Below are positions 41,104 through 49,483 of a stretch of DNA of 64,000 nt, piece after piece; position 1 is the first letter of the stretch, and every line of letters starts with the position of its first letter. The notes beneath the pieces are model-generated. The model was not told where the DNA came from, searched no databases, and was given only the letters and a program-made list of their open reading frames with translations. Made by a program: the position numbers and the translations under genes. Source of the stretch: ZYF759 sp046297455 (GTDB lineage: Bacteria; Pseudomonadota; Alphaproteobacteria; Rhizobiales; Rhizobiaceae). Location of the stretch: NCBI GenBank assembly GCA_046297455.1, contig JBKBIT010000008.1, positions 1-64,000 on the forward strand, in the 5' to 3' direction.

Positions 41104-42753
41104 CTACCGCGTCAGCCGCTTATACGTCACCCGCTTCGGGTTGACCGAGTCCGGTCCGAGCCTGCGCACCTTGTCTGCCTCGTAGTCCTCGAAATTGCCC
41201 TCGAACCATTCGACATGGCTGTCGCCCTCGAAGGAGAGCATGTGGGTGGCGAGGCGGTCGAGGAACATGCGGTCGTGGCTGATGATGACGGCGCAGCCAG
41301 CGAAGTTTTCCAGCGCGTCTTCCAGCGCGGCCAGTGTCTCGGTGTCGAGATCGTTGGTCGGCTCATCGAGCAGGATGACGTTGCCGCCTTCCTTGAGCAG
41401 CTTGGCCAGGTGCACGCGGTTGCGCTGGCCGCCGGAAAGCGTGCCCACCTTCTGCTGCTGGTCGCCGCCCTTGAAGGCGAAGGAGGAGCAATAGGCGCGG
41501 GAATTCACCTCGTGCTTGCCGAGCTTGATGATGTCGTTGCCGCCGGAAATCTCCTCCCACACGGTCTTGTTAGGATCGAGCGTGTCGCGGCTCTGGTCGA
41601 CATAGGAAAGCTTGACCGTCTCGCCGATGCGGATCTCGCCGCCATCGGGCTTGTCCTGGCCGGTCAGCATGCGGAACAGCGTCGTCTTGCCGGCACCGTT
41701 GGGACCGATCACGCCAACGATGCCGCCCGGCGGCAGCTTGAAGGAGAGATCGTCGATCAGCAGGCGGTCGCCATAACCCTTCTGCAGGCCCTCCGCCTCG
41801 ATCACCACCTGGCCGAGGCGCTCGCCGGTCGGGATGACGATCTGCGCGTCGCCGGGACGACGCTCGGAGGCAGCCTTGACCAACTCGTCATAGGCGCGCA
41901 CGCGCGCCTTGGACTTCGCCTGGCGCGCCTTGGGCGAGGCGGAAATCCACTCGCGCTCGGCGGCGAGCGCGCGCTGGCGCGCACCCTCCTCGCGTTCCTC
42001 CTGCGCCATGCGCTTGGCCTTGGCTTCCAGATAGGCGGTGTAGTTGCCCTCGTAGGGAATGCCGCGGCCGCGATCGAGCTCGAGGATCCAGCCGGTGACA
42101 TTGTCGAGGAAGTAGCGATCGTGGGTGATGATCAGCACGGAGCCGGGATATTCGCGCAGGTGCTTTTCCAGCCAGGCCGTGGTCTCGGCGTCGAGATGGT
42201 TGGTCGGCTCATCGAGCAGCAGGAGGTCGGGCTGGCGCAGGAGCAGCTGGCAGAGCGCCACGCGGCGCTTCTCGCCGCCCGACAGCTTGTCGACCGAAGC
42301 GTCGCCGGGCGGGCAGCCGAGCGCTTCCATCGCCATCTCGACCTGGCTTTCGAGATCCCAGAGGTTCTGCGAATCGATGATGTCCTGGAGCTTGGCGCCC
42401 TCTTCCGCCGTCTCGTCGGAATAATTCATCATCAGTTCGTTGTAGCGGTCGAGGATCGCCTTCTTGGCGGCGACGCCCTCCATCACGTTACCCATCACGT
42501 CGAGCGCAGGATCGAGCTCGGGCTCCTGCGGCAGGTAGCCAACGGTCGCGCCCTCGGCGAGCCAGGCCTCGCCGGTCCACTCCTTGTCGAGGCCCGCCAT
42601 GATGCGCAGCACGGTCGACTTGCCGGCGCCGTTGGGGCCCAGAATGCCGATCTTGGCATCAGGGTAGAACGAGAGATGAATGTTCTCGAGGATCTTCTTC
42701 GAGCCATAGGCCTTGTTCAGGCCGGCCATGTGATAGATGAACTGGCGTGCCAT
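41104..42753 (-). CDS. ettA: Energy-dependent translational throttle protein (ABC-F)
   Basis: A 549-residue cytosolic ABC-F ATPase with two nucleotide-binding domains and no membrane part. Each has GPNGAGKS/T and LSGG(E/Q)(K/R)(R/N)R(V) signatures, and LLLDEPTNHLDAET and ILLDEPTNDLDTET as Walker B. The N-terminal FIYHMAGLNKAYGSKKILENI and C-terminal SVNPKRVTYKRLTR are EttA-specific. EttA binds the ribosomal E site and gates initiation according to ATP/ADP ratio. It is not linked functionally to the RM neighbours. Confidence 0.96.
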   Translation of the reverse strand: MARQFIYHMAGLNKAYGSKKILENIHLSFYPDAKIGILGPNGAGKSTVLRIMAGLDKEWTGEAWLAEGATVGYLPQEPELDPALDVMGNVMEGVAAKKAILDRYNELMMNYSDETAEEGAKLQDIIDSQNLWDLESQVEMAMEALGCPPGDASVDKLSGGEKRRVALCQLLLRQPDLLLLDEPTNHLDAETTAWLEKHLREYPGSVLIITHDRYFLDNVTGWILELDRGRGIPYEGNYTAYLEAKAKRMAQEEREEGARQRALAAEREWISASPKARQAKSKARVRAYDELVKAASERRPGDAQIVIPTGERLGQVVIEAEGLQKGYGDRLLIDDLSFKLPPGGIVGVIGPNGAGKTTLFRMLTGQDKPDGGEIRIGETVKLSYVDQSRDTLDPNKTVWEEISGGNDIIKLGKHEVNSRAYCSSFAFKGGDQQQKVGTLSGGQRNRVHLAKLLKEGGNVILLDEPTNDLDTETLAALEDALENFAGCAVIISHDRMFLDRLATHMLSFEGDSHVEWFEGNFEDYEADKVRRLGPDSVNPKRVTYKRLTR

Positions 42754-42866
42754 GGGGCGCGTCGAACTCCTGCTCGGGTGGAGGGGGAAGGCGAATTCGC
42801 GCCGTATCTAAGCGAAATGAGGGCCGAGGGCAATGGAAGCAGCCCACGGACCGGGAGGAGACACCG

Positions 42867-43178
42867 ATGATTACCGAATATGTACTGTTCCCCCTGCCCG
42901 AGGGCATCAGCCGTGAAGAGGTCGTGGAAGGCATGCGCGAGGTCGCCCCGAAATGGCGCGCCAATGGCGACCTCATCCGCAAGACCTATGTCTACGATGC
43001 CGAGGCCGGCATGGCGGGTGCCTTCTATCTGTGGAAGAACCGCGCGGCGGCCGAGGCCGCCCATGACGCGACATGGCGCGACAGCGTGCGCAAGCGCTAC
43101 GGCGGCGAGCCTGAGATCCGCTATTTCGACACGCCGTTGGTGGTCGACAACGCGATCGGCGAGACGATCGAGGCGTGA
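42867..43178 (+). CDS. Small YdhR-like/dimeric alpha-beta barrel protein
   Basis: A 103-residue protein from ATG 42867, with GGGAGGAG directly before it; the frame is open further upstream but that part overlaps the ettA promoter. ITEYVLFPLPEGISREEVVEGMREVAPKW and AGGAFYLWKNRAAAEAAHD-like GMAGAFYLWKNRAAAE resemble YdhR/monooxygenase-like ferredoxin-fold dimers. No catalytic residues are known. It is divergent from ettA and convergent with the BLUF gene. Confidence 0.75.
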   Translation: MITEYVLFPLPEGISREEVVEGMREVAPKWRANGDLIRKTYVYDAEAGMAGAFYLWKNRAAAEAAHDATWRDSVRKRYGGEPEIRYFDTPLVVDNAIGETIEA

Positions 43179-43181
43179 AGC

Positions 43182-43613
43182 TCAGGCCGTAGAGACGAAG
43201 TCGCGGCTGAAGGCGAGCACCGTGTCGAGCATCATGCCGCCATCTGCGGCGGAAATGCGCTCTTCCAAGGCCGCGCGCGAGGCTTCGAAAACCGCCTTGT
43301 CGCCCGCGCGCGCCGGATCGAGCTTCTTGAAGCCCATTTGCCAGTCGGCGAAAGCACGCGATTGGGATTTCTGCTCGCACAGCACCATGTAGTTGCGGTG
43401 TCGCGGATCACGACTGATCCGGTGCGACAATGTCTTGACGGTCGATTCCGCTCCCTCCAGCACCTGGATAAAGGCCCCATCGGCGTAGAGCAGCATGCCG
43501 GTGACGCCGAGTTCGGCGTTGTTCGCGCGCGAGACCGCCAGGATCTGTTCCACGTCCTGGTCCGTTGGCTCGCCAACGGCGCCGCTGACGTAAAGCAGCT
43601 GGTAGATGGACAT
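43182..43613 (-). CDS. BLUF-domain blue-light photoreceptor (short, single domain)
   Basis: A 143-residue protein with only a BLUF domain. The flavin-photocycle residues are all in canonical places: Y8 (QLLYVS), N31/N32 (NNAELGVTGMLLY), Q50 (FIQVLEG) and W91/M93 (DWQMGF). FAD is bound noncovalently, and light flips the Gln-Tyr hydrogen bonds. ATG 43613 is preferred to TTG 43616; GGAG lies 8 nt before it. No output domain is fused, so it must act by contact with another protein. No partner lies adjacent. Confidence 0.93.
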   Translation of the reverse strand: MSIYQLLYVSGAVGEPTDQDVEQILAVSRANNAELGVTGMLLYADGAFIQVLEGAESTVKTLSHRISRDPRHRNYMVLCEQKSQSRAFADWQMGFKKLDPARAGDKAVFEASRAALEERISAADGGMMLDTVLAFSRDFVSTA

Positions 43614-43781
43614 CAACGGGCTCCATGACGTGTAGGATCGAGACGGAACCCAATCTAGGGTTGGCGCCTTTTCAAGTCGTTAAGGCGGATCTATCTGCCA
43701 GGGCCACCTCTTCCGGCTCCTTCACGACGAACGGTGCAATCGCGATGGAACACATGTCATGACCGCGTCGGAGAGAGGCGG

Positions 43782-44153
43782 ATGAGCCACCCACGCCTGA
43801 CCCGCGAAGCCAAGACCCGCGCCATCCAGCGGCTGGACAGGCTCGCCTGGACGCTGGATTCCCAGTTCCGCATACCCGGAACGCGCATCCGCTTCGGCAT
43901 CGACCAGGTCGTCTCGCTGGTGCCGGTGGTGGGCGATGCGGCGGCTGGGCTGATGGCGGCCTATGTCGTGCACCAGGCGGCCCGCCACGGTGCGCCGCGT
44001 GCCCTCGTCATCCAGATGATGATCAATATCGGCATAGACGTCACACTCGGCTCGGTGCCGGTAGCCGGCACCGTTTTCGACGTGTTCTTCAAGGTTTCCA
44101 AGCGCAACGTCGCGCTGCTTCGGCGCTATCTGGAGGAAGAAGGCGAACGCTGA
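43782..44153 (+). CDS. DUF4112 membrane protein
   Basis: A 123-residue protein from ATG 43782 with AGAGAGG before it (longer in-frame starts exist). LDSQFRIPGTRIRFGIDQVVSLVPVVGDAAAGLMAAYVV and MMINIGIDVTLGSVPVAGTVFDVFFK are the DUF4112 core, with two amphipathic or hydrophobic helices. Function unknown. Its 3' end overlaps the convergent antiporter gene by 28 nt. Confidence 0.85.
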   Translation: MSHPRLTREAKTRAIQRLDRLAWTLDSQFRIPGTRIRFGIDQVVSLVPVVGDAAAGLMAAYVVHQAARHGAPRALVIQMMINIGIDVTLGSVPVAGTVFDVFFKVSKRNVALLRRYLEEEGER

Positions 44154-45340
44154 TCCGCTTCGCCGGGGTTGCTGCCCTGGCGCTGCATCCGGTTTGCCGC
44201 CACCCAGGTCAGCATCGGGCCAACCAGACAGGTGATGAAGATCACCACGATGACCGCATCCACGGTGACCGCGTCCACCAGATCAAGTTCCAGCCCCAGA
44301 TAGACAACGGCCAGCGTTGCCGCAGCCTGCGGAAAGGAGAGGCTCGCAACCGCCAGTCGCCCGTCCTTGCCATAGCCGTATCGCCCAGAGACCAGCCAGG
44401 CTGCAGCGGACTTGCTGACGAAGACGAGAGCGCCCAGGGCAAGCGCCATCCACCATGTCTCGGCCGCCGCAAGCGCATCGAGCTCGAGCCGCATGCCTGT
44501 CTCGACGAAAAAGAACGGAACGAACAGCATGTGGCCCACAAACTGCAGATTCCCATGCAGTTCCTTGCGGCTGTGAAGTGCGCGGTTGAGACACACACCG
44601 GCCAGGAACGCGCCGAGAATGTCCTCGCCGCCTGTATATTCGGCGGCCAGCGCCAAGACGAGAAGGACAGCAACCAGAAAGAGAGCGCGTTCTGGCATGG
44701 TCGTGTGGGAAGACGACAGCACCGTGCGCGCCAGCCGCGGAACCAGTATGAGACCGCCGGCTGCCAGGAGCGCAAGCAACACGAATGTCGTTGCCACGCC
44801 CCACAACCCGTCGCCCGTGGCCATCTGGATCACGAGTACCAGCACCAGGAGGGCTGCGGTGTCCGTGAGCAGCGTGCCCCCGGTCGCCGTGACGATGGCA
44901 GGTCGGCTTGCCAGTCCCATCCTGCTGATCATCGGATAGGCCACCAGCGTGTGCGATGAGAGGGCCGCGCCGATCAGCAAGGCGCCCGGCCAGTCCAGCC
45001 CGAAAAGGAGCGCCACCCCGACTGCCGGCACGAAGGACAGCAAAAAGGCCAGAAACCCGAATGAGATCGCCTCACGCTTATGGCTGCGAACGTGGTCGAG
45101 ATCGATCTCCGCCCCGGCCAGGAACATGATGTAAAGCAGCCCCAGCGAGCCAAACAGTTCGACGACCGGTTCCGTGGGCAGCAGCGCAGCCCCGCCTGGC
45201 CCTATCGCCATGCCCAGCAGCAGAAGCCCGATGATTCCGGGTATGCGCGTGCGCTCGAAAAGGAGTTGCACCAAGAGTGCAGCCAGCACGACGATGGTGA
45301 ACTGCGTGATGACGTCCTCGATGGGGAATTCGGGCATCAC
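44126..45340 (-). CDS. Cation:proton antiporter, CPA2 family
   Basis: A 404-residue membrane protein with about 12 helices and no NAD-binding tail, so shorter than KefB/KefC. The family segments RTRIPGIIGLLLLGMAIGPGG, FLAGAEIDLDHV, GAALSSHTLVAYPMI, TATGGTLLTDTAALLVLVLV (Asp of the ion site) and GAFLAGVCLNRAL are present. It exchanges Na+ or K+ for H+, the ion not decidable here. It is convergent with DUF4112 (28-nt overlap). Confidence 0.92.
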   Translation of the reverse strand: MMPEFPIEDVITQFTIVVLAALLVQLLFERTRIPGIIGLLLLGMAIGPGGAALLPTEPVVELFGSLGLLYIMFLAGAEIDLDHVRSHKREAISFGFLAFLLSFVPAVGVALLFGLDWPGALLIGAALSSHTLVAYPMISRMGLASRPAIVTATGGTLLTDTAALLVLVLVIQMATGDGLWGVATTFVLLALLAAGGLILVPRLARTVLSSSHTTMPERALFLVAVLLVLALAAEYTGGEDILGAFLAGVCLNRALHSRKELHGNLQFVGHMLFVPFFFVETGMRLELDALAAAETWWMALALGALVFVSKSAAAWLVSGRYGYGKDGRLAVASLSFPQAAATLAVVYLGLELDLVDAVTVDAVIVVIFITCLVGPMLTWVAANRMQRQGSNPGEADQRSPSSSR

Positions 45341-45439
45341 CAGCTAAGCTGCCGCGCCGCCACGGGCGTAGCATCCGCCAGAGTTCGCCGGGGCGAGGAC
45401 CTATCGGTTCGGGATCGCGTGCTTGATACCACCTGGCTG

Positions 45440-45468
45440 CTCCTTCCGCGAGGCCAACGCGGAAGGAG
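45440..45468. terminator. Hairpin after the NMT1-type ABC operon
   Basis: CTCCTTCCGCG-AGGCCAA-CGCGGAAGGAG, an 11-bp perfect stem starting 20 nt after the permease stop. No T-tract follows, so it is a probable but not classical terminator. Confidence 0.5.
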
Positions 45469-45488
45469 GCCAATGGTTCGGCCGCCTC

Positions 45489-46322
45489 CTACATCCCCAT
45501 GGTCTGCGAGCGGTGGGCCCACTTGGTCGAGCGCATCTCGATCCAGGCCATCAGCGCATACATGGCGATGCCCTCGATCGCCAGCATGATGAGCCCGGCA
45601 AAGACCAGCGGCACGTTGAACTGCGACTGGGCGAACGCCATCATGTAGCCGAGGCCGGAATTGGCGGCGATTGTTTCGGAGATGACAGAGCCGACAAAGG
45701 CCAGCGTGATGGCGATCTTCAGCGAGCCGAAGAAATAGGGCATCGAGCGCGGGATACCGACCTTCAGCATGATGTCCATCTTTTTGGCACCGAGCGCGCG
45801 CAGCACGTCCTCGGTTTCCGGCTCGATGGTGGCAAGGCCTGTGGCGACATTGACCACGATCGGGAAGAAGGCGATCAGGAAGGCGGTCAGGACGGCCGGC
45901 ACCGTGCCGATGCCGAACCAGATGACCAGGATCGGAACGACGGCGACCTTGGGAATGGCGTTGAAGCCCACCATGATCGGATAAAGACCGGCATAGATCA
46001 CCCGTGACCAGCCGATGAGCAAGCCCAGCGCCAGGCCGCCGACCACGGCCATGCCGAAGCCGAGCGTGGTCGTGAACAGCGTCTGGATCGAATGGCGCTG
46101 GATCGCGGGCCAGTACTGATACATGGCGCCGGCAATGGCCGAAGGGGCCGGCAAGACGGTCTGGCGGATGCCGAAAATCCAGACCGCGGCCTCCCAGATG
46201 GCGAAGAGCCCGATCGTGTAGAGCCACGGCGCGAGCTTGATCCAGTCGACCGTCCAGCCCTTGCGTCGCTCCGCGACGGCGGCTTCGACCGGCGCCTTGT
46301 CGGTGTTGTCTGTCACGCTCAT
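45489..46322 (-). CDS. ABC transporter permease (SsuC/TauC/ThiX type)
   Basis: Inner-membrane subunit, 277 residues, six hydrophobic helices and the EAA loop LRALGAKKMDIMLKVGIPRSMPYFF that docks the ATPase. The NAIPKVAVVPILVIWFGIG segment is typical of nitrate/sulfonate/taurine-type permeases. It overlaps the ATPase stop by 4 nt. Cargo is probably a small organic or oxyanion ligand bound by the NMT1-like receptor. Confidence 0.93.
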   Translation of the reverse strand: MSVTDNTDKAPVEAAVAERRKGWTVDWIKLAPWLYTIGLFAIWEAAVWIFGIRQTVLPAPSAIAGAMYQYWPAIQRHSIQTLFTTTLGFGMAVVGGLALGLLIGWSRVIYAGLYPIMVGFNAIPKVAVVPILVIWFGIGTVPAVLTAFLIAFFPIVVNVATGLATIEPETEDVLRALGAKKMDIMLKVGIPRSMPYFFGSLKIAITLAFVGSVISETIAANSGLGYMMAFAQSQFNVPLVFAGLIMLAIEGIAMYALMAWIEMRSTKWAHRSQTMGM

Positions 46323-47110
46323 GCCGCCTGCCTCGCATCGGCGATCTCGCCGCGCAGTTCGTGGACCTTTTCGGTGAAGTCGCGCTCATACATGAGTTCA
46401 AGCGGGCGCGGGCGCGCGAAGGTGATCTCGTGCTCGCGGGTGATACGGCCAGGCCGGGCCGACATCACGAACACGCGGTCGGCCAGATAGACCGCCTCGC
46501 GCAGATCGTGGGTGACGAGCACGATGGTCACCCCTTGCGCAGCGTGGAGGTCGCGAATGACCTGCCAGAGTTCCTCGCGGGTGAAGGCGTCGAGCGCGCC
46601 GAAGGGCTCGTCGAGCATTAGGAGATCGGGCTTGTGGATCAGCGCGCGGCACAGATTGGCGCGCTGCTGCATGCCGCCCGACAACTGCCAAGGAAACTTG
46701 TCACCAAATCCCTTGAGTCCGACCATCGCGAGCAGGGCCTCGGCCTGTTCGACATAGTCCGCCTTGTGGCGGCGCAGCCGCTTCCGGTGTTTTTCGACGA
46801 TCTCAAGCGGCAACAGGATATTGTCGAGCGTCGTGCGCCAGGGCAGCATGGTCGGGTTCTGGAAGGCCATGCCGACGATCGAGATCGGCTTGTTGACCTT
46901 GTTGCCGGCAACGACGACACTACCCTTCTGGGGAATGTGCAGGCCGGTGACCAGCCGCATCAGGGTGGACTTGCCGCAGCCCGATGGCCCCACCACCGCT
47001 GCGAACTCGCCCTTGTTGACCGACAATGTGAGATCCTGGACGGCGAGCACGCCGCCTTCGCCCCCATAGCGCATCTCGACCTTGTCGATGGTGACCAGTG
47101 GTTGGGTCAT
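46319..47110 (-). CDS. ABC transporter ATP-binding protein (SsuB/TauB type)
   Basis: A 263-residue ATPase: Walker A GPSGCGKST, Q-loop AFQNPTMLPW, signature LSGGMQQR, Walker B LLMLDEPFGALD, and the H-loop VTHDLREAVYLADRV. The start ATG 47110 was chosen for AAAGGCAGG upstream. Downstream it overlaps the permease; upstream a hairpin separates it from the binding protein. The only complete ATPase of the window's importers, it belongs to this system by position. Confidence 0.95.
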   Translation of the reverse strand: MTQPLVTIDKVEMRYGGEGGVLAVQDLTLSVNKGEFAAVVGPSGCGKSTLMRLVTGLHIPQKGSVVVAGNKVNKPISIVGMAFQNPTMLPWRTTLDNILLPLEIVEKHRKRLRRHKADYVEQAEALLAMVGLKGFGDKFPWQLSGGMQQRANLCRALIHKPDLLMLDEPFGALDAFTREELWQVIRDLHAAQGVTIVLVTHDLREAVYLADRVFVMSARPGRITREHEITFARPRPLELMYERDFTEKVHELRGEIADARQAA

Positions 47111-47203
47111 GGTGCCTGCCTTTGTCCCCCGCCTGGGCGGCTCTTCTTGCATCCTGAATGTGCGGAGGGCGAGGCTGTGGCTCTCAACCTCGCCCCCGAC
47201 TAT

Positions 47204-47227
47204 CCCTCCCCCGCAAGCGGGAGAGGG
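47204..47227. repeat. REP-like hairpin between binding-protein and ATPase genes
   Basis: CCCTCCCCCGC-AA-GCGGGAGAGGG, arms matching at 10 of 11 positions, 9 nt after the binding-protein stop. It resembles the left-edge repeat core. In an operon such a hairpin can protect the upstream mRNA, giving more binding protein than transporter. Confidence 0.5.
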
Positions 47228-47236
47228 TGTTTGTCG

Positions 47237-48262
47237 TCAGAACATCCGGTCTTCGGCCGGCGGCAGGAATTGCATGTCAACCACGTCCTCCGGACCGACA
47301 GCGCCAGTCAGGCCCATGGAGACGGTCAGCTGGTCGAAGGCGCGCTGCAGGCGATCCATGTCGATGTTGCCGAAGCCGTTCTCCTGGACATAGGCCGTGT
47401 TGATGTTCATCTCGTTGGCCATGGTCAGGCGCTCGATCTCGACATCCCGGTTGAGAATCTCGGCGCGCTGCAGCACCGCATCGATACCTGCATCCACGTC
47501 GTTGACGGCATCGCGGAAGCCCTTGGTCAGCGCACGCAGGAAGCCCTTGACGGCTTCAGGATTTTCCTCGGCGAAGTTGGTGTTGACGAGGATGGCATTG
47601 CCGTAGAGGTCGAGACCGTGCTCGGCCATCAGGATCGGCACGATGTCGTCTGCATCCACGCCCTGCGCCTTGAGGTTCAGGATGACGGAGAAGGCGAAAC
47701 CGAACACCGCGTCCACGTCACCCTGGGCCAGCATCGGCTCGCGCACCGGGAAACCGATGCTTTCGATGGTGATCGTGTCGGTGTCGAGACCTGCCACGTC
47801 GACAAAGGCCGGCCACTGCGCAAAGGCGCCGTCCGGCGGCGGAGCGCCAAGCGTCTTGCCTTCCAACGACTTGGGGTCTTCCGTGATGCCGAGCGAGCGA
47901 CGGCCGACAACGGCGAAGGTCGGCGTCTCGTAGACCATCATGACCGCCCGCACGTCCTGCTCGGGATCCTGGTCAAGAAACTTGATCAGCGAATTGATGT
48001 CGCCGAAACCCATCTGGTAGGTCCCGGTAGCGACGCGCGGAATGGCTTCGACCGAACCGGCGCCGGTGTCGATGGTGACGTTCAGCCCCTCTTCCTCGAA
48101 ATAGCCCCGGTCCTGAGCAAGGAAGAAACCGGCAGCCGGCCCTTCGAAACGCCAGTCGAGCGTGAATGCGATATTGGTCTGGGCGGTGGCCGGGGTGGCG
48201 ACGAACGCCGCACCGGCGAACACGGTGGCCGCGGCCAATGTGAAGAGTCTGCGTGTGATCAT
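47237..48262 (-). CDS. ABC substrate-binding protein, NMT1/THI5-like
   Basis: A 341-residue periplasmic receptor: signal peptide of about 28 residues (MITRRLFTLAAATVFAGAAF, ending ATPATAQ). NIAFTLDWRFEGPAAGFFLAQDRGYFEEEGLNV is the NMT1/SsuA opening, with TGTYQMGFGDINSLI and GDVDAVFGFAFS later. The family binds sulfonates, nitrate, pyrimidine precursors or similar. I looked for a thiamine riboswitch upstream and did not see one, so thiamine-precursor uptake is not supported. Confidence 0.92.
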   Translation of the reverse strand: MITRRLFTLAAATVFAGAAFVATPATAQTNIAFTLDWRFEGPAAGFFLAQDRGYFEEEGLNVTIDTGAGSVEAIPRVATGTYQMGFGDINSLIKFLDQDPEQDVRAVMMVYETPTFAVVGRRSLGITEDPKSLEGKTLGAPPPDGAFAQWPAFVDVAGLDTDTITIESIGFPVREPMLAQGDVDAVFGFAFSVILNLKAQGVDADDIVPILMAEHGLDLYGNAILVNTNFAEENPEAVKGFLRALTKGFRDAVNDVDAGIDAVLQRAEILNRDVEIERLTMANEMNINTAYVQENGFGNIDMDRLQRAFDQLTVSMGLTGAVGPEDVVDMQFLPPAEDRMF

Positions 48263-48483
48263 GGATTGCCCTCTGGAAGTTTTTTTGCCTGCCTCATGAA
48301 ACAACCTGCACAATCGTAATGCAAGCGAATTTGCCCACATGTGCGGCATTCTGTTGCGCTGCACATTACATGCGCAAAATCCAGGCGCGGGATCAAATGC
48401 GGAGATTCCGCCAGGCCGCAACCCACGGCCGGGAGTCCTTCTCGTTTTGCTTGAAAGAATTTATTGCAATCGGGAAAGCCAAC

Positions 48484-49428
48484 ATGTCGAGACTAGCGAT
48501 GCCGATGCCTGAGACGCTGCACCTTCCAAGCTCCACCGGCGCGACACTTGCCATACGCCGCGCACTGGCAGCCTCACCGCGCGGCACGGTCCAGATAAGC
48601 CACGGGCTTGGCGAGCACGGGGGACGCTATGCCGCCTTTGCCGGTTTCCTGGCGGAGCATGGCTTCCATGTCTATGTCCACGACCACCGTGGCCACGGCG
48701 AAACCCAAGCCCCCGGGACGCCGCGTGGCGGTTTGGGCGGGCTGGCGAAGGTGGATGCCGATCTTTTCGATCTGCATGAATTCATCGCCGCAGAGCATCC
48801 AGGTCTCCCGGTCTTCGCTTTCGGCCAGGGCACGGGGGCGTTGATCGCCTATCATTTCCTGTTCGGCCATGCTCCGAGACTTGCAGGTGCCGCGCTCTGG
48901 AACCTGCCGGCCGCAAGCGACCACGCGGTCCGCTTTCTGTCCGGGATGCTGCGCTGGGAAAGGTTCCGGCTGGGTTCGGATGTTACCTCGCCGACCATGC
49001 GCCGGATCATTGCCGGCTGGAACCGCAAGTCGGGGGAAAACCGCACCGGCTTCGACTGGCTCAGCGACGTTGCGGAGGTCGTGGATACCTATGCCGCAGA
49101 CCCGCTGTCCGGCATCGAGCCGCCCATCGGCGCATGGCTGGACATGATCCGCCTTACCCGCCGGGTCGCAACGAAGGCGGGCTGGTCCGGGCTGCAACGT
49201 GACCTGCCGATCCATCTGATGGCAGGCGACGCAGACCCCGCCACGGGCTTCGGCCAGCAAGGCGCGGCACTGGCGCGGCGGCTGAAATATCTGGGATTCT
49301 GTGAGGTGACCTTCAGCCTCCAGGCCGGCCTGCGGCATGACCTGGTGAACGGTTCGCGGCGCAATGAAGTCTGGCGCGAATTCGTCGATTGGCTCAACGC
49401 GGCATCTGGCTCAACCGCAAGTTCGTGA
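48484..49428 (+). CDS. Alpha/beta hydrolase (lysophospholipase-like) lacking the nucleophile Ser
   Basis: A 314-residue alpha/beta-fold protein from ATG 48484. ISHGLGEHGGRYAAFAGFLAEHGFHVYVHDHRGHG is the monoglyceride-lipase/PldB-like opening. The nucleophile elbow, normally GHSMGG, reads GQGTG (residues 114-118), so Ser is replaced by Gly116. The Asp (AGDADPATG) and His (GLRHDLVNG) positions are present. It is likely non-hydrolytic or uses another mechanism. It is 55 nt before the CoA-transferase gene and may be in its operon. Confidence 0.82.
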   Translation: MSRLAMPMPETLHLPSSTGATLAIRRALAASPRGTVQISHGLGEHGGRYAAFAGFLAEHGFHVYVHDHRGHGETQAPGTPRGGLGGLAKVDADLFDLHEFIAAEHPGLPVFAFGQGTGALIAYHFLFGHAPRLAGAALWNLPAASDHAVRFLSGMLRWERFRLGSDVTSPTMRRIIAGWNRKSGENRTGFDWLSDVAEVVDTYAADPLSGIEPPIGAWLDMIRLTRRVATKAGWSGLQRDLPIHLMAGDADPATGFGQQGAALARRLKYLGFCEVTFSLQAGLRHDLVNGSRRNEVWREFVDWLNAASGSTASS

Positions 49429-49483
49429 CGTGGCGGGCAAGGCCTGCTAGCAAGCGCCATCCCGAAAGGAGCCGAGCCCGCTC

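Noticed and set aside
48263..48483. Possible thiamine riboswitch ahead of the NMT1/THI5-like importer
   Set aside because: No CTGAGA...ACC-type TPP aptamer core is present; only an imperfect TGCACAT-TAC-ATGCGCA repeat.
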